A DNA stretch of 64,000 nucleotides from an uncultured Collinsella sp. (GCA_900541645.1 UQKQ01000009.1:41171-105170), one strand, 5' to 3'; counted from the first letter of the stretch, positions 8,154 to 16,546 are shown. Numbers and translations: made by a program. The notes: generated from the sequence alone by a model not told the origin.

Positions 8154-9017
8154 ATGGCATTTAACGTTAACGCGCTCGGATTTGGCGACAACGTCGTCGA
8201 TCGCTACGAGCATATCCACACCATGTATCCTGGCGGTAACGCGGTTAACTTCGCCGTTTATGCCAAGAAATGCGGTGCCGCACGCTCTGCATACATGGGC
8301 ATTTTTGGCAATGATGCCGCTGCCGAGCATGTCATTGCAAGCCTCGAGGATGAGGGTATCGAGCTTGACAAGTGCGAGCAGATGATTGGCGAGAACGGAG
8401 CGGCTCGCGTGACCGTCGTTGACGGTGACCGTGTCTTCCTTGGCTCCAACGAGGGCGGTATCCGTGGCGATGCGCGCTATGTCCTCGATCGCTTTGACCT
8501 TGCGTACATGAAGCAGTTCGATGTGGTTCATTCGGGCAACTATTGCTTTACCGAGCGCGAGCTGCCCAAGTTGAAGGCTGCGGGCGTCACGGTCTCTTTT
8601 GACTTTTCGGACGACTCTACCGACGAGTACTACGAGCAGATTGCGCCCTACGTCGATTTCGCTTTCTTTAGTGCGGCGGATGCCGCGAGTGAGGACGAGA
8701 TTCGCGAGCGTCTGGCATGGGTGAAGGGCCTGGGTCCGCGTTTTGTGTCGGCTACGGCGGGCGCCGAGGGCTGCATTGCTTACGACGGCGAGCGTTATTA
8801 CCGCCAGCTGGCTAAACCGGTAACGGACATGAAGGACACCATGGGGGCGGGCGACTCGTTCCTCACCTCGTTTTTGATGTGCTATCTCGATTCCGCCAAG
8901 CGTGGTGAGGATGGCGCCGAGGCTATCGAGCGCGCGCTCGACTTTGCTGCCGGGTTTGCCTCGACCGTGTGCGGCATGGAAGGTTCTTGGGGCCACGGAG
9001 CACCAATCGTCGAATAG
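8154..9017 (+). CDS. PfkB-family kinase, fructoselysine 6-kinase (FrlD)-like
   Basis: This 287-residue ribokinase-fold protein opens with GFGDNVVDRYE and has GGNAVNFAVYAKKCGA, both close to the FrlD N-terminus. The C-terminal catalytic motif is DTMGAGDSF with the base aspartate present. FrlD phosphorylates fructoselysine at C6 so that the SIS deglycase can split it. It starts 14 bp after the deglycase gene, preceded by AAGGGAC. A terminator-like hairpin follows at 9088-9121, separating it from a second PfkB gene. Function rests on sequence similarity plus the order epimerase, deglycase, kinase. Confidence 0.8.
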   Translation: MAFNVNALGFGDNVVDRYEHIHTMYPGGNAVNFAVYAKKCGAARSAYMGIFGNDAAAEHVIASLEDEGIELDKCEQMIGENGAARVTVVDGDRVFLGSNEGGIRGDARYVLDRFDLAYMKQFDVVHSGNYCFTERELPKLKAAGVTVSFDFSDDSTDEYYEQIAPYVDFAFFSAADAASEDEIRERLAWVKGLGPRFVSATAGAEGCIAYDGERYYRQLAKPVTDMKDTMGAGDSFLTSFLMCYLDSAKRGEDGAEAIERALDFAAGFASTVCGMEGSWGHGAPIVE

Positions 9018-9087
9018 CTTAAGAAAGCGTACGGCGGTCTGGCTATGAGGCTTTGGACAGCCGATGCAAAACAATAAGCGAAACGCG

Positions 9088-9121
9088 AAAAGGGGGCTCG
9101 CCATGTGGTGGGTCCCCTTTT
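9088..9121 (+). terminator. Hairpin with T tract between the two PfkB genes
   Basis: AAAAGGGG (9088-9095) pairs with CCCCTTTT (9114-9121) around an 18-nt loop that can form inner pairs. It lies inside the operon and may lower expression of the distal half or mark a second unit. Confidence 0.6.
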
Positions 9122-9138
9122 GAACATTGGAGAAGACC

Positions 9139-9939
9139 ATGGGTATTAAAGCGTGCGCAGCTGGTTTTTGCTGTGCGGACGTCTATCAAAACATCGGCGT
9201 GTTCTATCCGACTGGTAATGGCATTGACTGGGGTATCCATCTTGCACGAATGGGCGTTTCGGTATCCGCCGTGTCGGTTGTCGGCAAGGACGAGTACGGA
9301 GACAAGATGAGGGAGGCGCTGGCCGCTGAGGGGTTCGATATCTCACATCTGCGGGTGGAGGATGGCGACACCTCGGTGATGCTCATGGCGTTGAAAGACG
9401 GCGTCGATCGCGTACATCTCGAGGCAATCGATGGCGTAATGGAGGCATATCGACCGAATGAAGATGACCGGGCGTTTATCCTAGAACATGACATCATTCA
9501 CACCGACCTGTTTGGCAATTGTTTGGACCTCCTGCCCGAATGGCATGATGCGGGCAAGACGGTGGTTATGGACTTCTCGGTGTTCAGCCAGGATCCCGAA
9601 TATGCCTGCGAGAACCATTTTCCCTACGTTGACTATGCGTTCATGTCGTTTGAAGAGGACACTCCGGAGCTGCGTGATTGGGTACGTCACGTACAGGAGC
9701 TGGGACCGCGGGTGGCAGTTGCCACGCTTGGTGAGAAGGGAAGCATTGCCTATGACGGTGAGCGCTTCTATGAGTGCGGGATCGTGCCGGCGGAGAAGGT
9801 CGTTAACACCGTGGGTGCCGGCGACTCGTATATTGCCGGGTTTACCAAGGGCGTGATCGATGGCCTTGATATTCCGGCGTGTATGAAGGCGGGCGCTGAA
9901 CTGTCGTCCCGAGTGATTGGTTCGTTTGAGCCGTACTAG
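9139..9939 (+). CDS. Second PfkB-family sugar kinase
   Basis: This 266-residue protein has the ribokinase fold and the catalytic motif NTVGAGDSY near residue 222. The N-terminal sugar-binding motif reads PTGNGIDWGIHLARMG instead of the usual double-glycine form seen in the kinase just upstream, so it probably accepts a different sugar or sugar amine. The ATG at 9139 follows TTGGAG; an upstream TTG at 9127 is less likely. It opens the distal half of the operon, beyond the hairpin at 9088-9121. The two kinases are clearly related but not recent duplicates. Confidence 0.75.
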   Translation: MGIKACAAGFCCADVYQNIGVFYPTGNGIDWGIHLARMGVSVSAVSVVGKDEYGDKMREALAAEGFDISHLRVEDGDTSVMLMALKDGVDRVHLEAIDGVMEAYRPNEDDRAFILEHDIIHTDLFGNCLDLLPEWHDAGKTVVMDFSVFSQDPEYACENHFPYVDYAFMSFEEDTPELRDWVRHVQELGPRVAVATLGEKGSIAYDGERFYECGIVPAEKVVNTVGAGDSYIAGFTKGVIDGLDIPACMKAGAELSSRVIGSFEPY

Positions 9940-9966
9940 GGCCAAATGCCTGGAAAGGAGTACGAA

Positions 9967-10827
9967 ATGGTTATCGACATGTTGGTCCATCCTATGCTCT
10001 ATGGCGAGATCTGTACGCCGGGTGATGAGCCTGATGGATTCGGTTTTTGGTCACGAGAATTTGGTATGGGGCATATGGGCCCCATGGATTGGGATGAGCT
10101 TCAAGTCGAGATGGACGTCTGCGACGTGCGGAAGAGCGTGCTCATGCCGCTCGATGTAACCACGGCATGCGGAGGACACTTTGGCACCAATGACCAGATT
10201 GCCATGCTGGTTGCCGCGCACCCCGATCGTCTGTGGGGATTTGCGAGCGTAGATCCGCAGGTGAGCGGTGCCGCAGACGAATTGGAGCGCGCCTTTACCG
10301 AGTTGGGGGCAAAGGGGCTTTGCCTGCATCCGGCAAAGCAGGGTTTTGCCCCCGATGATGCTGTGGCCGAGCCGCTTTACGAGCTGTGCGAGCGCTATAA
10401 CAAGCCGGTGGTTTTCCATGCCGGTATGTCTTGGGAGCCGGGCGCAGAGCTCTCGCGCAGTAACCCGCTTGCATTTGAGCACACAATCGCAACGCATCCA
10501 AATGTGCGCTTTAGTTTGACCCACTTTGGCTGGCCCTGGGTGCGCGAGACCGTGGCGATGCTGCTCAAGTATCCCAACTGCTACACGGACACCTCTATCA
10601 CTTACATCGATTCGCCCGAGGAGATGATGCAGCGCCTTTTCACGGTCGATATGGGGCCGCTGTGGTATGAGCGCGCGCTATCGCATCAAGTGATGTTCGC
10701 CAGCAATACGCCGCGTTTCCGTGCATTCAAACTCAAGCGGGCGCTCGATACCGTGCTCATGCGCGATGATGCGCGAGAAAGGCTCTACTGGGGTAATGCC
10801 CTGCGTTTTCTTGAAGGGGATGAGTAA
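9967..10827 (+). CDS. Amidohydrolase_2-type TIM-barrel metal-dependent hydrolase
   Basis: This 286-residue protein resembles the amidohydrolase_2 family (lactonases, decarboxylases). The first metal motif is partial: MLVHPML keeps only one histidine. Other typical segments are LWGFASVDPQ, KGLCLHPAKQ, VVFHAGMSWEPG, FSLTHFGWPWV and NCYTDTSITY. ATG at 9967 is chosen because AAAGGAG is six bases upstream; an ATG at 9946 lacks such a site. Family members act on carboxylated rings or sugar lactones. In this operon a lactonase or ring-opening step is possible, but no substrate can be named. Confidence 0.7.
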   Translation: MVIDMLVHPMLYGEICTPGDEPDGFGFWSREFGMGHMGPMDWDELQVEMDVCDVRKSVLMPLDVTTACGGHFGTNDQIAMLVAAHPDRLWGFASVDPQVSGAADELERAFTELGAKGLCLHPAKQGFAPDDAVAEPLYELCERYNKPVVFHAGMSWEPGAELSRSNPLAFEHTIATHPNVRFSLTHFGWPWVRETVAMLLKYPNCYTDTSITYIDSPEEMMQRLFTVDMGPLWYERALSHQVMFASNTPRFRAFKLKRALDTVLMRDDARERLYWGNALRFLEGDE

Positions 10828-10829
10828 AC

Positions 10830-11258
10830 ATGGTGACGCTCGAGACATTGAGCTATCTATCGACTGCTCCGGACCAGTTCATCGATATTACCGAAGATGT
10901 GCACGCTGCCATCGAACGCAGCTCGGTGACCAATGGCTTGGCAGCGATTATTTTGTCGCATACGACCTGTGGAATCGTGGTAAACGAGGGACTGCCCTGC
11001 GTGGAGACGGATCTTATGGAGACGCTTGATCGCATCGCCCCACTCGATGCCCCCTATGCGCATGCACACTTCCTGCCGAGCTATGGAGCCACCGGTAACA
11101 ACTCCTGTGGGCATATCAAGAGCATGATTTGTGGAAACAGTTGCTTCTTTCCCGTCCAAGATGGCCACATCGTGTGCGGAGGTGCCCAGAACATCTATCT
11201 TGCGGAGTTTGACGGTCCGCAGAAGCGAAAAGTGTACGTCGAGGTGCTGGGGGAGTAA
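10830..11258 (+). CDS. YjbQ/UPF0047 family protein
   Basis: This 142-residue protein is the usual size for the YjbQ family, small beta-rich proteins that form trimers. Family features visible are LSHTTCGIVVNEG near residue 43, GHIKSMICGNS near residue 94, and the end block YLAEFDGPQKRKVYVEVLGE. Weak thiamine-phosphate-synthase-like activity has been reported for the family, but its cellular role is poorly defined. It starts two bases after the amidohydrolase stop, so it is translationally coupled. Its presence inside a sugar-amine operon suggests an enzymatic job on a phosphosugar intermediate, which is only inference. Confidence 0.75.
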   Translation: MVTLETLSYLSTAPDQFIDITEDVHAAIERSSVTNGLAAIILSHTTCGIVVNEGLPCVETDLMETLDRIAPLDAPYAHAHFLPSYGATGNNSCGHIKSMICGNSCFFPVQDGHIVCGGAQNIYLAEFDGPQKRKVYVEVLGE

Positions 11259-11291
11259 CGTCCCTGCAATGACCCTAAGAAGGAGCACGTT

Positions 11292-12101
11292 ATGTCGTTT
11301 CTAACCTCGATGTTCAAGACCGAAAAGCCGGTTATTGGAATGCTGCACCTGCGTCCTCTGCCGGGCGATCCACTGTATTACCCGGGCGGAAGCGTGTCGC
11401 AGGTCGTGGAAGCCGCCAAGCGCGATCTCGAGGCGTTGCAGCAGGGCGGTGTCGATGGCATTTTGATTACCAATGAGCTCTCGATGCCCTATGAGCAGCA
11501 TGTTTCTCCCTCAACCCTTGCATCGATGGGCTATGTAATCGGGGCTCTATCCCATGATTTGTCGACTCCTTGGGGAGCTGAAGCTATTTACGATGGTGAT
11601 GCCACAATCGAGCTGTGCGCTGCCGTCGACGCGCAGTTCACGCGTTGCAATTTTTGCGGTGCCTGGGCCGGTGATCTCGGGCTGATTAACCGAGATTTCG
11701 CTCACACCATGCGTCGCAAGGCGGCGCTGCGCCTGGACGACCTCAAGCTTTTTCACTTCATCACGAGCGAGGGGGAGGTTTATCTCAACGACCGCACGAC
11801 TGCGGACATTGCCGATTCACTTCTCTTTAATTGCCTACCGGATGCGATGGTCATCGGCGGTTCGGCTGCCGGTCGTGGCGCTTCGGGCGAGCTTGCCGAT
11901 GAGGTCCGTGAGCGTGTTGGCGAAGTGCCCGTGGTATGTGGCACCGGTTGTCGCGAAAATACCGTGGCTGACGTATTTGCTCACTACGATGGCGCGTTTG
12001 TCGGCACCTGCTTAAAGCGCGACGGAAAGCTGGATGCCCCGGTTGATGTTGAGCGGGTAGCTCGTTTTATGGCTGCCGCTCGTACGGCGCGAGGGGAGTA
12101 G
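11292..12101 (+). CDS. BtpA/SgcQ family TIM-barrel protein
   Basis: This 269-residue protein has BtpA family traits: KPVIGMLHLRPLPGDP at the N-terminus, GVDGILITNE, the central RCNFCGAWAGDLG segment and VVCGTGCRENT near the C-terminus. BtpA was linked to photosystem I stability in cyanobacteria, whereas SgcQ of E. coli lies in a sugar operon, so the catabolic context here fits the SgcQ side. A phosphosugar or nucleoside-type substrate is plausible. The ATG follows AGAAGGAG. It sits between the YjbQ and FGGY kinase genes with short gaps. The biochemical activity is not established. Confidence 0.75.
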   Translation: MSFLTSMFKTEKPVIGMLHLRPLPGDPLYYPGGSVSQVVEAAKRDLEALQQGGVDGILITNELSMPYEQHVSPSTLASMGYVIGALSHDLSTPWGAEAIYDGDATIELCAAVDAQFTRCNFCGAWAGDLGLINRDFAHTMRRKAALRLDDLKLFHFITSEGEVYLNDRTTADIADSLLFNCLPDAMVIGGSAAGRGASGELADEVRERVGEVPVVCGTGCRENTVADVFAHYDGAFVGTCLKRDGKLDAPVDVERVARFMAAARTARGE

Positions 12102-12107
12102 GCACCT

Positions 12108-13625
12108 ATGGCGCTCTATCTGGGTATTGATATTGGGACAAGCGCCTCTAAAGGCGTTTTAATCGATGATCGATGCAACATCGTTTGCCAAGCCTCTTGT
12201 GGACATGAGACGGACAACCCGTGTGACGGATGGTACCAGCATGATGCCGAGGCCGTTTGGTGGGGCGATTTTTGCCGCTTGTCGCGCGAGCTGGTGGCGC
12301 GATCGGGGGTTAACGCGGCACAGATCGGATGCGTGGGCCTTTCCGCATTGGGCTGCGACTGTGTGCCGGTCGATACCGAGTGCAACGCGCTGGCGCCCGC
12401 GATTTTGTATGGAGTCGATGCACGTTCGAAACCGCAGATTGACGAGCTTCTTTCCGAATATGGGTCAGATCGCGCACGCGAGCTTTTCGGGCACGATCCC
12501 TGTTCGTCAGATATTGCTCCCAAGATCTTGTGGTTTAAGGAGAATATGCCCGAGGTGCACGAACGTGCCGCGAAGTTCCTGACGGCGTCATCGTTTCTGT
12601 GCGCAAAGTTGACGGGGCGTTTTACGGTGGACCGTTATTTGGCGGAGGATTTTCTTCCCCTATACGACCGCTTCACTTGGAAGGTTGATGCTCGGGAATG
12701 TGCTCGTTTCTGCCGGCCTGACCAGATGGCGGAGGTAATGTCGGCTACCGATATTGCCGGGGTGATTACTCAGCGTGCGGCTGAGGCGACGGGGCTCGCG
12801 GCAGGGACACCTGTCTTAGTGGGAACGGGCGACTCTGGTGCCGAGGCCATTTCGACGGGTGTATTTCGTCCCGGCGATATGATGGTTCAGTTGGGGAGTA
12901 CGGCGTATTTCATCTATCTAGCTGATCATATGGTCGATGATGCCCGCCTGTGGCCAGGGACGTTTATCATTCCCGGAACTTACGGGATCTGCGCGGGGAC
13001 CAATACGGCGGGTGCGCTCACATCGTGGCTGCGCCAAGAGCTGTATCGCGACGCCGTGGAGGCCGAGGGCCACGGTGGCCCCGATGCATATTCGGTTATG
13101 GCGCATGATGCCGCCGGTGTGGCGCCGGGTGCCGATGGGCTCCTGTGTCTGCCGTACTTTGCGGGGGAGCGCACTCCGCTCAACGATCCCGAGGCGCGTG
13201 GCGTCTTCTTTGGCCTGACCGGAAGGCATACACGAGCCCATATGGTTCGTGCCGCCTTGGAAGGCGTCGCGTATACCGTTGCATCCCATGTCGACATTAT
13301 CGAGCGAGAACATGGACTGCCAATTGGGCGCATTATGCTTGTCGGAGGTGGAACCAAGAATCCAGTTTGGATGCAGGCTATCGCCGACGTATGTGGGCGC
13401 GAGGTCTCGGTTGCCAAGGTTACGGTGGGCGCATGCTTCGGTGATGCCATCATGGCAGCTCTCGCAGGTGGCGCCTATGCATCATGGGATGAGCTCGCCC
13501 AAGTCCTTGGCGTTGCGCAAACAATCGTGCCTGATATGACTGCCCACGAGTTATATGCGTCGCGCCGTCATATCTTTGACGAATTGTATGCACGCAACCG
13601 TGATCTCATGCACGAATTGGTGTAA
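12108..13625 (+). CDS. FGGY-family carbohydrate kinase (xylulokinase-like)
   Basis: This 505-residue protein matches the usual FGGY length. The N-terminal domain opens LGIDIGTSASKGVLID (phosphate-binding), and the second domain holds VGTGDSGAEA and LGSTAYF. The family signature region lies near residues 350-375 (CLPYFAGERTPLNDPEARGV), and MLVGGGTKNPVWMQ is the adenosine-binding part. Enzymes of the family phosphorylate ketoses or polyols in the cytoplasm. It is the last gene of the operon, starting six bases after the BtpA stop. A third kinase in one operon suggests that more than one sugar, or an open-chain product, is handled. Confidence 0.85.
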   Translation: MALYLGIDIGTSASKGVLIDDRCNIVCQASCGHETDNPCDGWYQHDAEAVWWGDFCRLSRELVARSGVNAAQIGCVGLSALGCDCVPVDTECNALAPAILYGVDARSKPQIDELLSEYGSDRARELFGHDPCSSDIAPKILWFKENMPEVHERAAKFLTASSFLCAKLTGRFTVDRYLAEDFLPLYDRFTWKVDARECARFCRPDQMAEVMSATDIAGVITQRAAEATGLAAGTPVLVGTGDSGAEAISTGVFRPGDMMVQLGSTAYFIYLADHMVDDARLWPGTFIIPGTYGICAGTNTAGALTSWLRQELYRDAVEAEGHGGPDAYSVMAHDAAGVAPGADGLLCLPYFAGERTPLNDPEARGVFFGLTGRHTRAHMVRAALEGVAYTVASHVDIIEREHGLPIGRIMLVGGGTKNPVWMQAIADVCGREVSVAKVTVGACFGDAIMAALAGGAYASWDELAQVLGVAQTIVPDMTAHELYASRRHIFDELYARNRDLMHELV

Positions 13626-13677
13626 TGCTGCCGAATTGTACTGTCTTCCAAAATAGGGACTGCGTTGTGCGATTTGC

Positions 13678-13695
13678 ATGCCCCTTGGCATTTTT
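13678..13695 (+). terminator. Weak intrinsic terminator after the operon
   Basis: ATGCC, loop CCTT, GGCAT is followed by TTTT. The 5-bp stem is short. The convergent TatD gene ends at 13707. Confidence 0.4.
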
Positions 13696-13706
13696 GCCCA
13701 CAGGAG

Positions 13707-14489
13707 TTAGCGAAGGTCAAAAACAGAGTGCGCATTTGCTAAAACTGCCGACTCGATGCGCTTTGCGTCACAGTTTTTGAGTGAGGCGATGCGCATCGAG
13801 GTCCTTGCGAGCGATCTGATGAGCGACTGCGCGCTTGTTTCTGTGTTTGGTTCGGCTGGCGCATCGGTCTCGAGCAGTAGACGGTCGAGTGGAATCTGCC
13901 GGGCATATTCGCGACCGCGCTTGGTGGCGAGCATACGCTCGTTCACGGAAAAATAGCAGTTTGCGTTTCGCGCGCGGGCGAGTTCGTTCGAAGTGCCGCT
14001 AAACCAGTGGAAGATGATAGCGGGGGAGTCGGGGTTTGGGATGAGTAGTCCATGCGATTCGAGGACGTCCAGTACGGCTCCTGCCGAACGAACGGCGTGA
14101 ATTGATATCACGCGCCCGGTAAGAGGATGCTGCACGAGTGCATCGCAGAGCCGGTTAAGTGCCTGTATTTGTAGCGGCTCACTTCCAGCAAAGCGCGCGG
14201 AAAAGTCGAGCCCGACTTCGCCGATGTAGCGCTCTTGGGCAGCAACTTCGCAAAGCAGATTGACTTCGGCGGGACCGCAGCGGCCGTCGGCGAGCCACCA
14301 GGGATGGAGGCCGATGCCCTTGATGACGGTAGGAAGGCGACGGGTTCGCCCGTGTGCGCTAGCGAAGTCGCGTGGATCGACGCCGCAATCAAATAGACCC
14401 AAGCCCAGCGCCGTTGCCTCATCGGCAACGGCGTCCGGGTGAGCCATTAAATCAAGATGGCAGTGTGCATCAAATAACCGGGGCTCCAT
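13707..14489 (-). CDS. TatD-family metal-dependent hydrolase
   Basis: This 260-residue protein has the TatD pattern: the metal motif FDAHCHLD at residues 6-13, GIGLHPWW near 58, the EVGLDF glutamate near residue 91, VISIHAVRSA near 128, FHWFSGT near 160 and LLLETDAP near 209. TatD proteins are TIM-barrel metal-dependent DNases or related hydrolases, often of uncertain cellular role. It follows the TcdA gene on the minus strand by 14 bp, so the two are probably cotranscribed. Confidence 0.85.
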   Translation of the reverse strand: MEPRLFDAHCHLDLMAHPDAVADEATALGLGLFDCGVDPRDFASAHGRTRRLPTVIKGIGLHPWWLADGRCGPAEVNLLCEVAAQERYIGEVGLDFSARFAGSEPLQIQALNRLCDALVQHPLTGRVISIHAVRSAGAVLDVLESHGLLIPNPDSPAIIFHWFSGTSNELARARNANCYFSVNERMLATKRGREYARQIPLDRLLLETDAPAEPNTETSAQSLIRSLARTSMRIASLKNCDAKRIESAVLANAHSVFDLR

Positions 14490-14503
14490 CTCGGCGCGCT
14501 CCG

Positions 14504-15298
14504 CTAGTCTAGGCGCTGGCCATCGGCACGCACGTGCTCGGTGCCGCGGCCACTGATCTGGCGGATAACCTCGCCGGCGATCATCTGGCCCATGATGGGC
14601 GGCATAAAGCTGGCGGTTCCGAGCTCGGTACGCTCGTGGATGTTGGAAGGGTCGCGGGGCTGTGTCTTAACCGATTCCTCGCAGCTAAACAGTACATGTA
14701 GGCTCTTGATTCCGCGCTTCTTACATTCTTTGCGCATAATGCGGCTCATGGGGTCACGTACCGTATCGAAGATGTCGGCAAAGCGGAGGCACTCGGGATG
14801 GAGCTTGTTGGCCCCGCCCATGGAGCTAACCAAACGAATGTCGTGGTCCTGAGCATATTTGGCAATGGTGAGTTTGGCCGAGATGGTGTCGATGGCGTCG
14901 ACGACGTAGTCGAGCTTGCCGTCCGTCTGCTCCAAAACGCTCGCGAAGAACTCGTCGATGTTGTCGCTCAGCAGGTATTCGGTGCGTTTGATAACGGTGG
15001 CGGCGGGATTGATATCGCGGATCATGGCATCCATCACGTCCACTTTGCGCTTGCCGACGGTGCTGTGAAAGGCGATGGCCTGGCGATTGATATTGCTGGG
15101 CGCGATGATGTCCTTGTCCAGAATGACGAAATGACCGATGCCGCCGCGGGCGAGTGCCTCGCAGCAGTTGGAGCCCACGCCTCCGCAGCCGAGCACCAGC
15201 ACCGTGGCGGCGGCGAGTTTGTCGAGCGCCTCGCGGCCCATGATGATTTCGAGCTTGGTATCGCGCGTCTCGACGAGAGCGGCAGCGGTTTCGGCCAT
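14504..15298 (-). CDS. tcdA: tRNA threonylcarbamoyladenosine dehydratase (TcdA/CsdL)
   Basis: This 264-residue E1-like (ThiF fold) protein has the nucleotide-binding glycine motif VLGCGGVGSNCCEALAR near residue 33, then DKDIIAPSNINRQ near 61 and DAIDTISAK near 134. The late segment LGTASFMPPIMGQMIAGEVI is typical of TcdA. The enzyme uses ATP to cyclise t6A37 in ANN-decoding tRNAs to ct6A. I start at 15298 because GGAGG lies six bases upstream; the ATG at 15304 directly abuts GGAGG. It is upstream of TatD on the same strand. Confidence 0.85.
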   Translation of the reverse strand: MAETAAALVETRDTKLEIIMGREALDKLAAATVLVLGCGGVGSNCCEALARGGIGHFVILDKDIIAPSNINRQAIAFHSTVGKRKVDVMDAMIRDINPAATVIKRTEYLLSDNIDEFFASVLEQTDGKLDYVVDAIDTISAKLTIAKYAQDHDIRLVSSMGGANKLHPECLRFADIFDTVRDPMSRIMRKECKKRGIKSLHVLFSCEESVKTQPRDPSNIHERTELGTASFMPPIMGQMIAGEVIRQISGRGTEHVRADGQRLD

Positions 15299-15405
15299 AG
15301 ACATCCTCCGATTGGGAAGCGAATCGTGTTTTAGCTATCGTCATTATAGGTAATCGCCCATAGGTTGCGATGGCGTTTGCTTTGATGTGGATTGAAGCAT
15401 TGCGA

Positions 15406-15443
15406 TTAGATAGTTAGACAAACATCTAAATATCGAGTATAGT
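15406..15443 (+). promoter_or_regulatory. Promoter with overlapping dyad, ArsR-SdpI operon
   Basis: TAGACA (15415-15420) and TATAGT (15438-15443) are 17 bp apart. The inverted repeat TTAGAT/ATCTAA (15406-15411 and 15424-15429) straddles the -35 box, which suits autorepression by the ArsR-type protein. Confidence 0.6.
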
Positions 15444-15477
15444 GTGCGCGTCGAACGAAATACTGAGAGGAGGTCCT

Positions 15478-15756
15478 ATGCCGGGAGAGGGTTTTAAAGC
15501 GCTGGCCGATCCTACACGGCGTCACATTTTGGAACTGTTGCGCGAGGGCAATTGTACGGCCGGAGAGCTTGCCGAGCATTTTGACATCAGCAAACCGTCA
15601 TTGAGCCATCATTTGGCGACGCTCAAAAACGCCGGGTTGGTGACCGATGAACGTCATGGCCAAAACATCGTATACAGCTTAAACACCACCGTCATGCAAG
15701 ACTTGATCGGTTGGTTTATGGGCTTTACAAACACTGAAGGTGATAAGAATGAATAA
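15478..15756 (+). CDS. ArsR-family transcriptional regulator (SdpR-like)
   Basis: This 92-residue protein is a compact winged helix of the ArsR family: ALADPTRRHILELLREGNCT leads into the recognition helix FDISKPSLSHHLATLKNAG and the wing VTDERHGQNIVYSL. No metal-binding CxC motif is seen in the alpha-3 helix, which argues against metal sensing. The ATG follows GAGGAGGT. Its end overlaps the start of an SdpI-like gene by eight bases, the arrangement of the B. subtilis sdpRI autorepressor and immunity pair. The dyad over its promoter suggests autoregulation. Confidence 0.85.
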   Translation: MPGEGFKALADPTRRHILELLREGNCTAGELAEHFDISKPSLSHHLATLKNAGLVTDERHGQNIVYSLNTTVMQDLIGWFMGFTNTEGDKNE

Positions 15757-16453
15757 CGAAAACAAGGGCATTCACGCCACGGGGGTATCGCCACGCGTGT
15801 GGATTGCGCTGGTCGCTCTGTGCGTCGCCAACGTCGTAGTGCACCTCATGGTGATGCCGAGCTTGCCTGCGCAGATTCCCACGCACTGGGGCGCGAACGG
15901 CGCCGTCGACGGTTGGGGTCCTAGCTGGATGGCCCCCGCGCTCGGCGTGCTGCCTCTGGCGCTTCTCGCAATGTTCTGCGTGGTGCCGCGCATCGACCCC
16001 AAAGGTGAGGCATATCGAACCTCGGGCAAGTTCTATCAGGGCTTCGTAATCGCCTTTACCTTGTTCATGTGTGCCGTAAGCTGGCTGGGAGAGCTTACGG
16101 TCTGGGGCGTGGTGCCGGCGGTCGGTTCGGTCAACGTGCTGATTTCCGGTGCTATCGGTTTGCTGTTCATCGGCGTAGGCAACTACTTGCCGCGTGTGAA
16201 GCAGAACTATACGCTCGGTATCAAGACGCCTTGGGCGCTTGCCGATCCCGAGAACTGGCGCCGTACGCAGCGCTTTGGCGGTGCCTGCTTTATGGTGCTG
16301 GGTGTTGGCCTGATTGCGATGGGCGTGGCAGGTGCTGTGCTTTCGAATGAAGTCGTCGCCGCGGTGATTGCGGTTCTGGCGTTTGGTTCGGTCGGAGCCG
16401 TCTACGTCTACTCGTATCTGCTGTGGCGCAAATCTCAGCGGGCTGTTCGTTAA
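15749..16453 (+). CDS. SdpI-family integral membrane protein
   Basis: This 234-residue membrane protein has a DUF1648-like first part (the IPTHWGANGAVDGWG segment near residue 50) and the SdpI signature GNYLPRVKQNYTLGIKTPWA followed by WRRTQRFGG. About six to seven hydrophobic segments are visible. In B. subtilis SdpI gives immunity to the SdpC toxin and signals to the SdpR repressor. The start overlaps the ArsR gene by eight bases, so translation is coupled. No SdpC-like toxin gene lies nearby. A role in protection of the cytoplasmic membrane is inferred from the family. Confidence 0.85.
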   Translation: MNNENKGIHATGVSPRVWIALVALCVANVVVHLMVMPSLPAQIPTHWGANGAVDGWGPSWMAPALGVLPLALLAMFCVVPRIDPKGEAYRTSGKFYQGFVIAFTLFMCAVSWLGELTVWGVVPAVGSVNVLISGAIGLLFIGVGNYLPRVKQNYTLGIKTPWALADPENWRRTQRFGGACFMVLGVGLIAMGVAGAVLSNEVVAAVIAVLAFGSVGAVYVYSYLLWRKSQRAVR

Positions 16454-16518
16454 GGTTGCGGAAAACTAGCGTACGCAGTTCATGGTATGTTCTGGGGGAT
16501 TTTTCCCAGGTAGTATTA

Positions 16519-16546
16519 GGGGGTATGGGCAACCACGCCCCTTTTT
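16519..16546 (+). terminator. Intrinsic terminator upstream of ettA
   Basis: GGGC (16527-16530) pairs with GCCC (16537-16540), or GGGG with CCCC in an alternative fold, followed by TTTTT. It ends the ArsR-SdpI unit or acts in the ettA leader. Confidence 0.5.
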
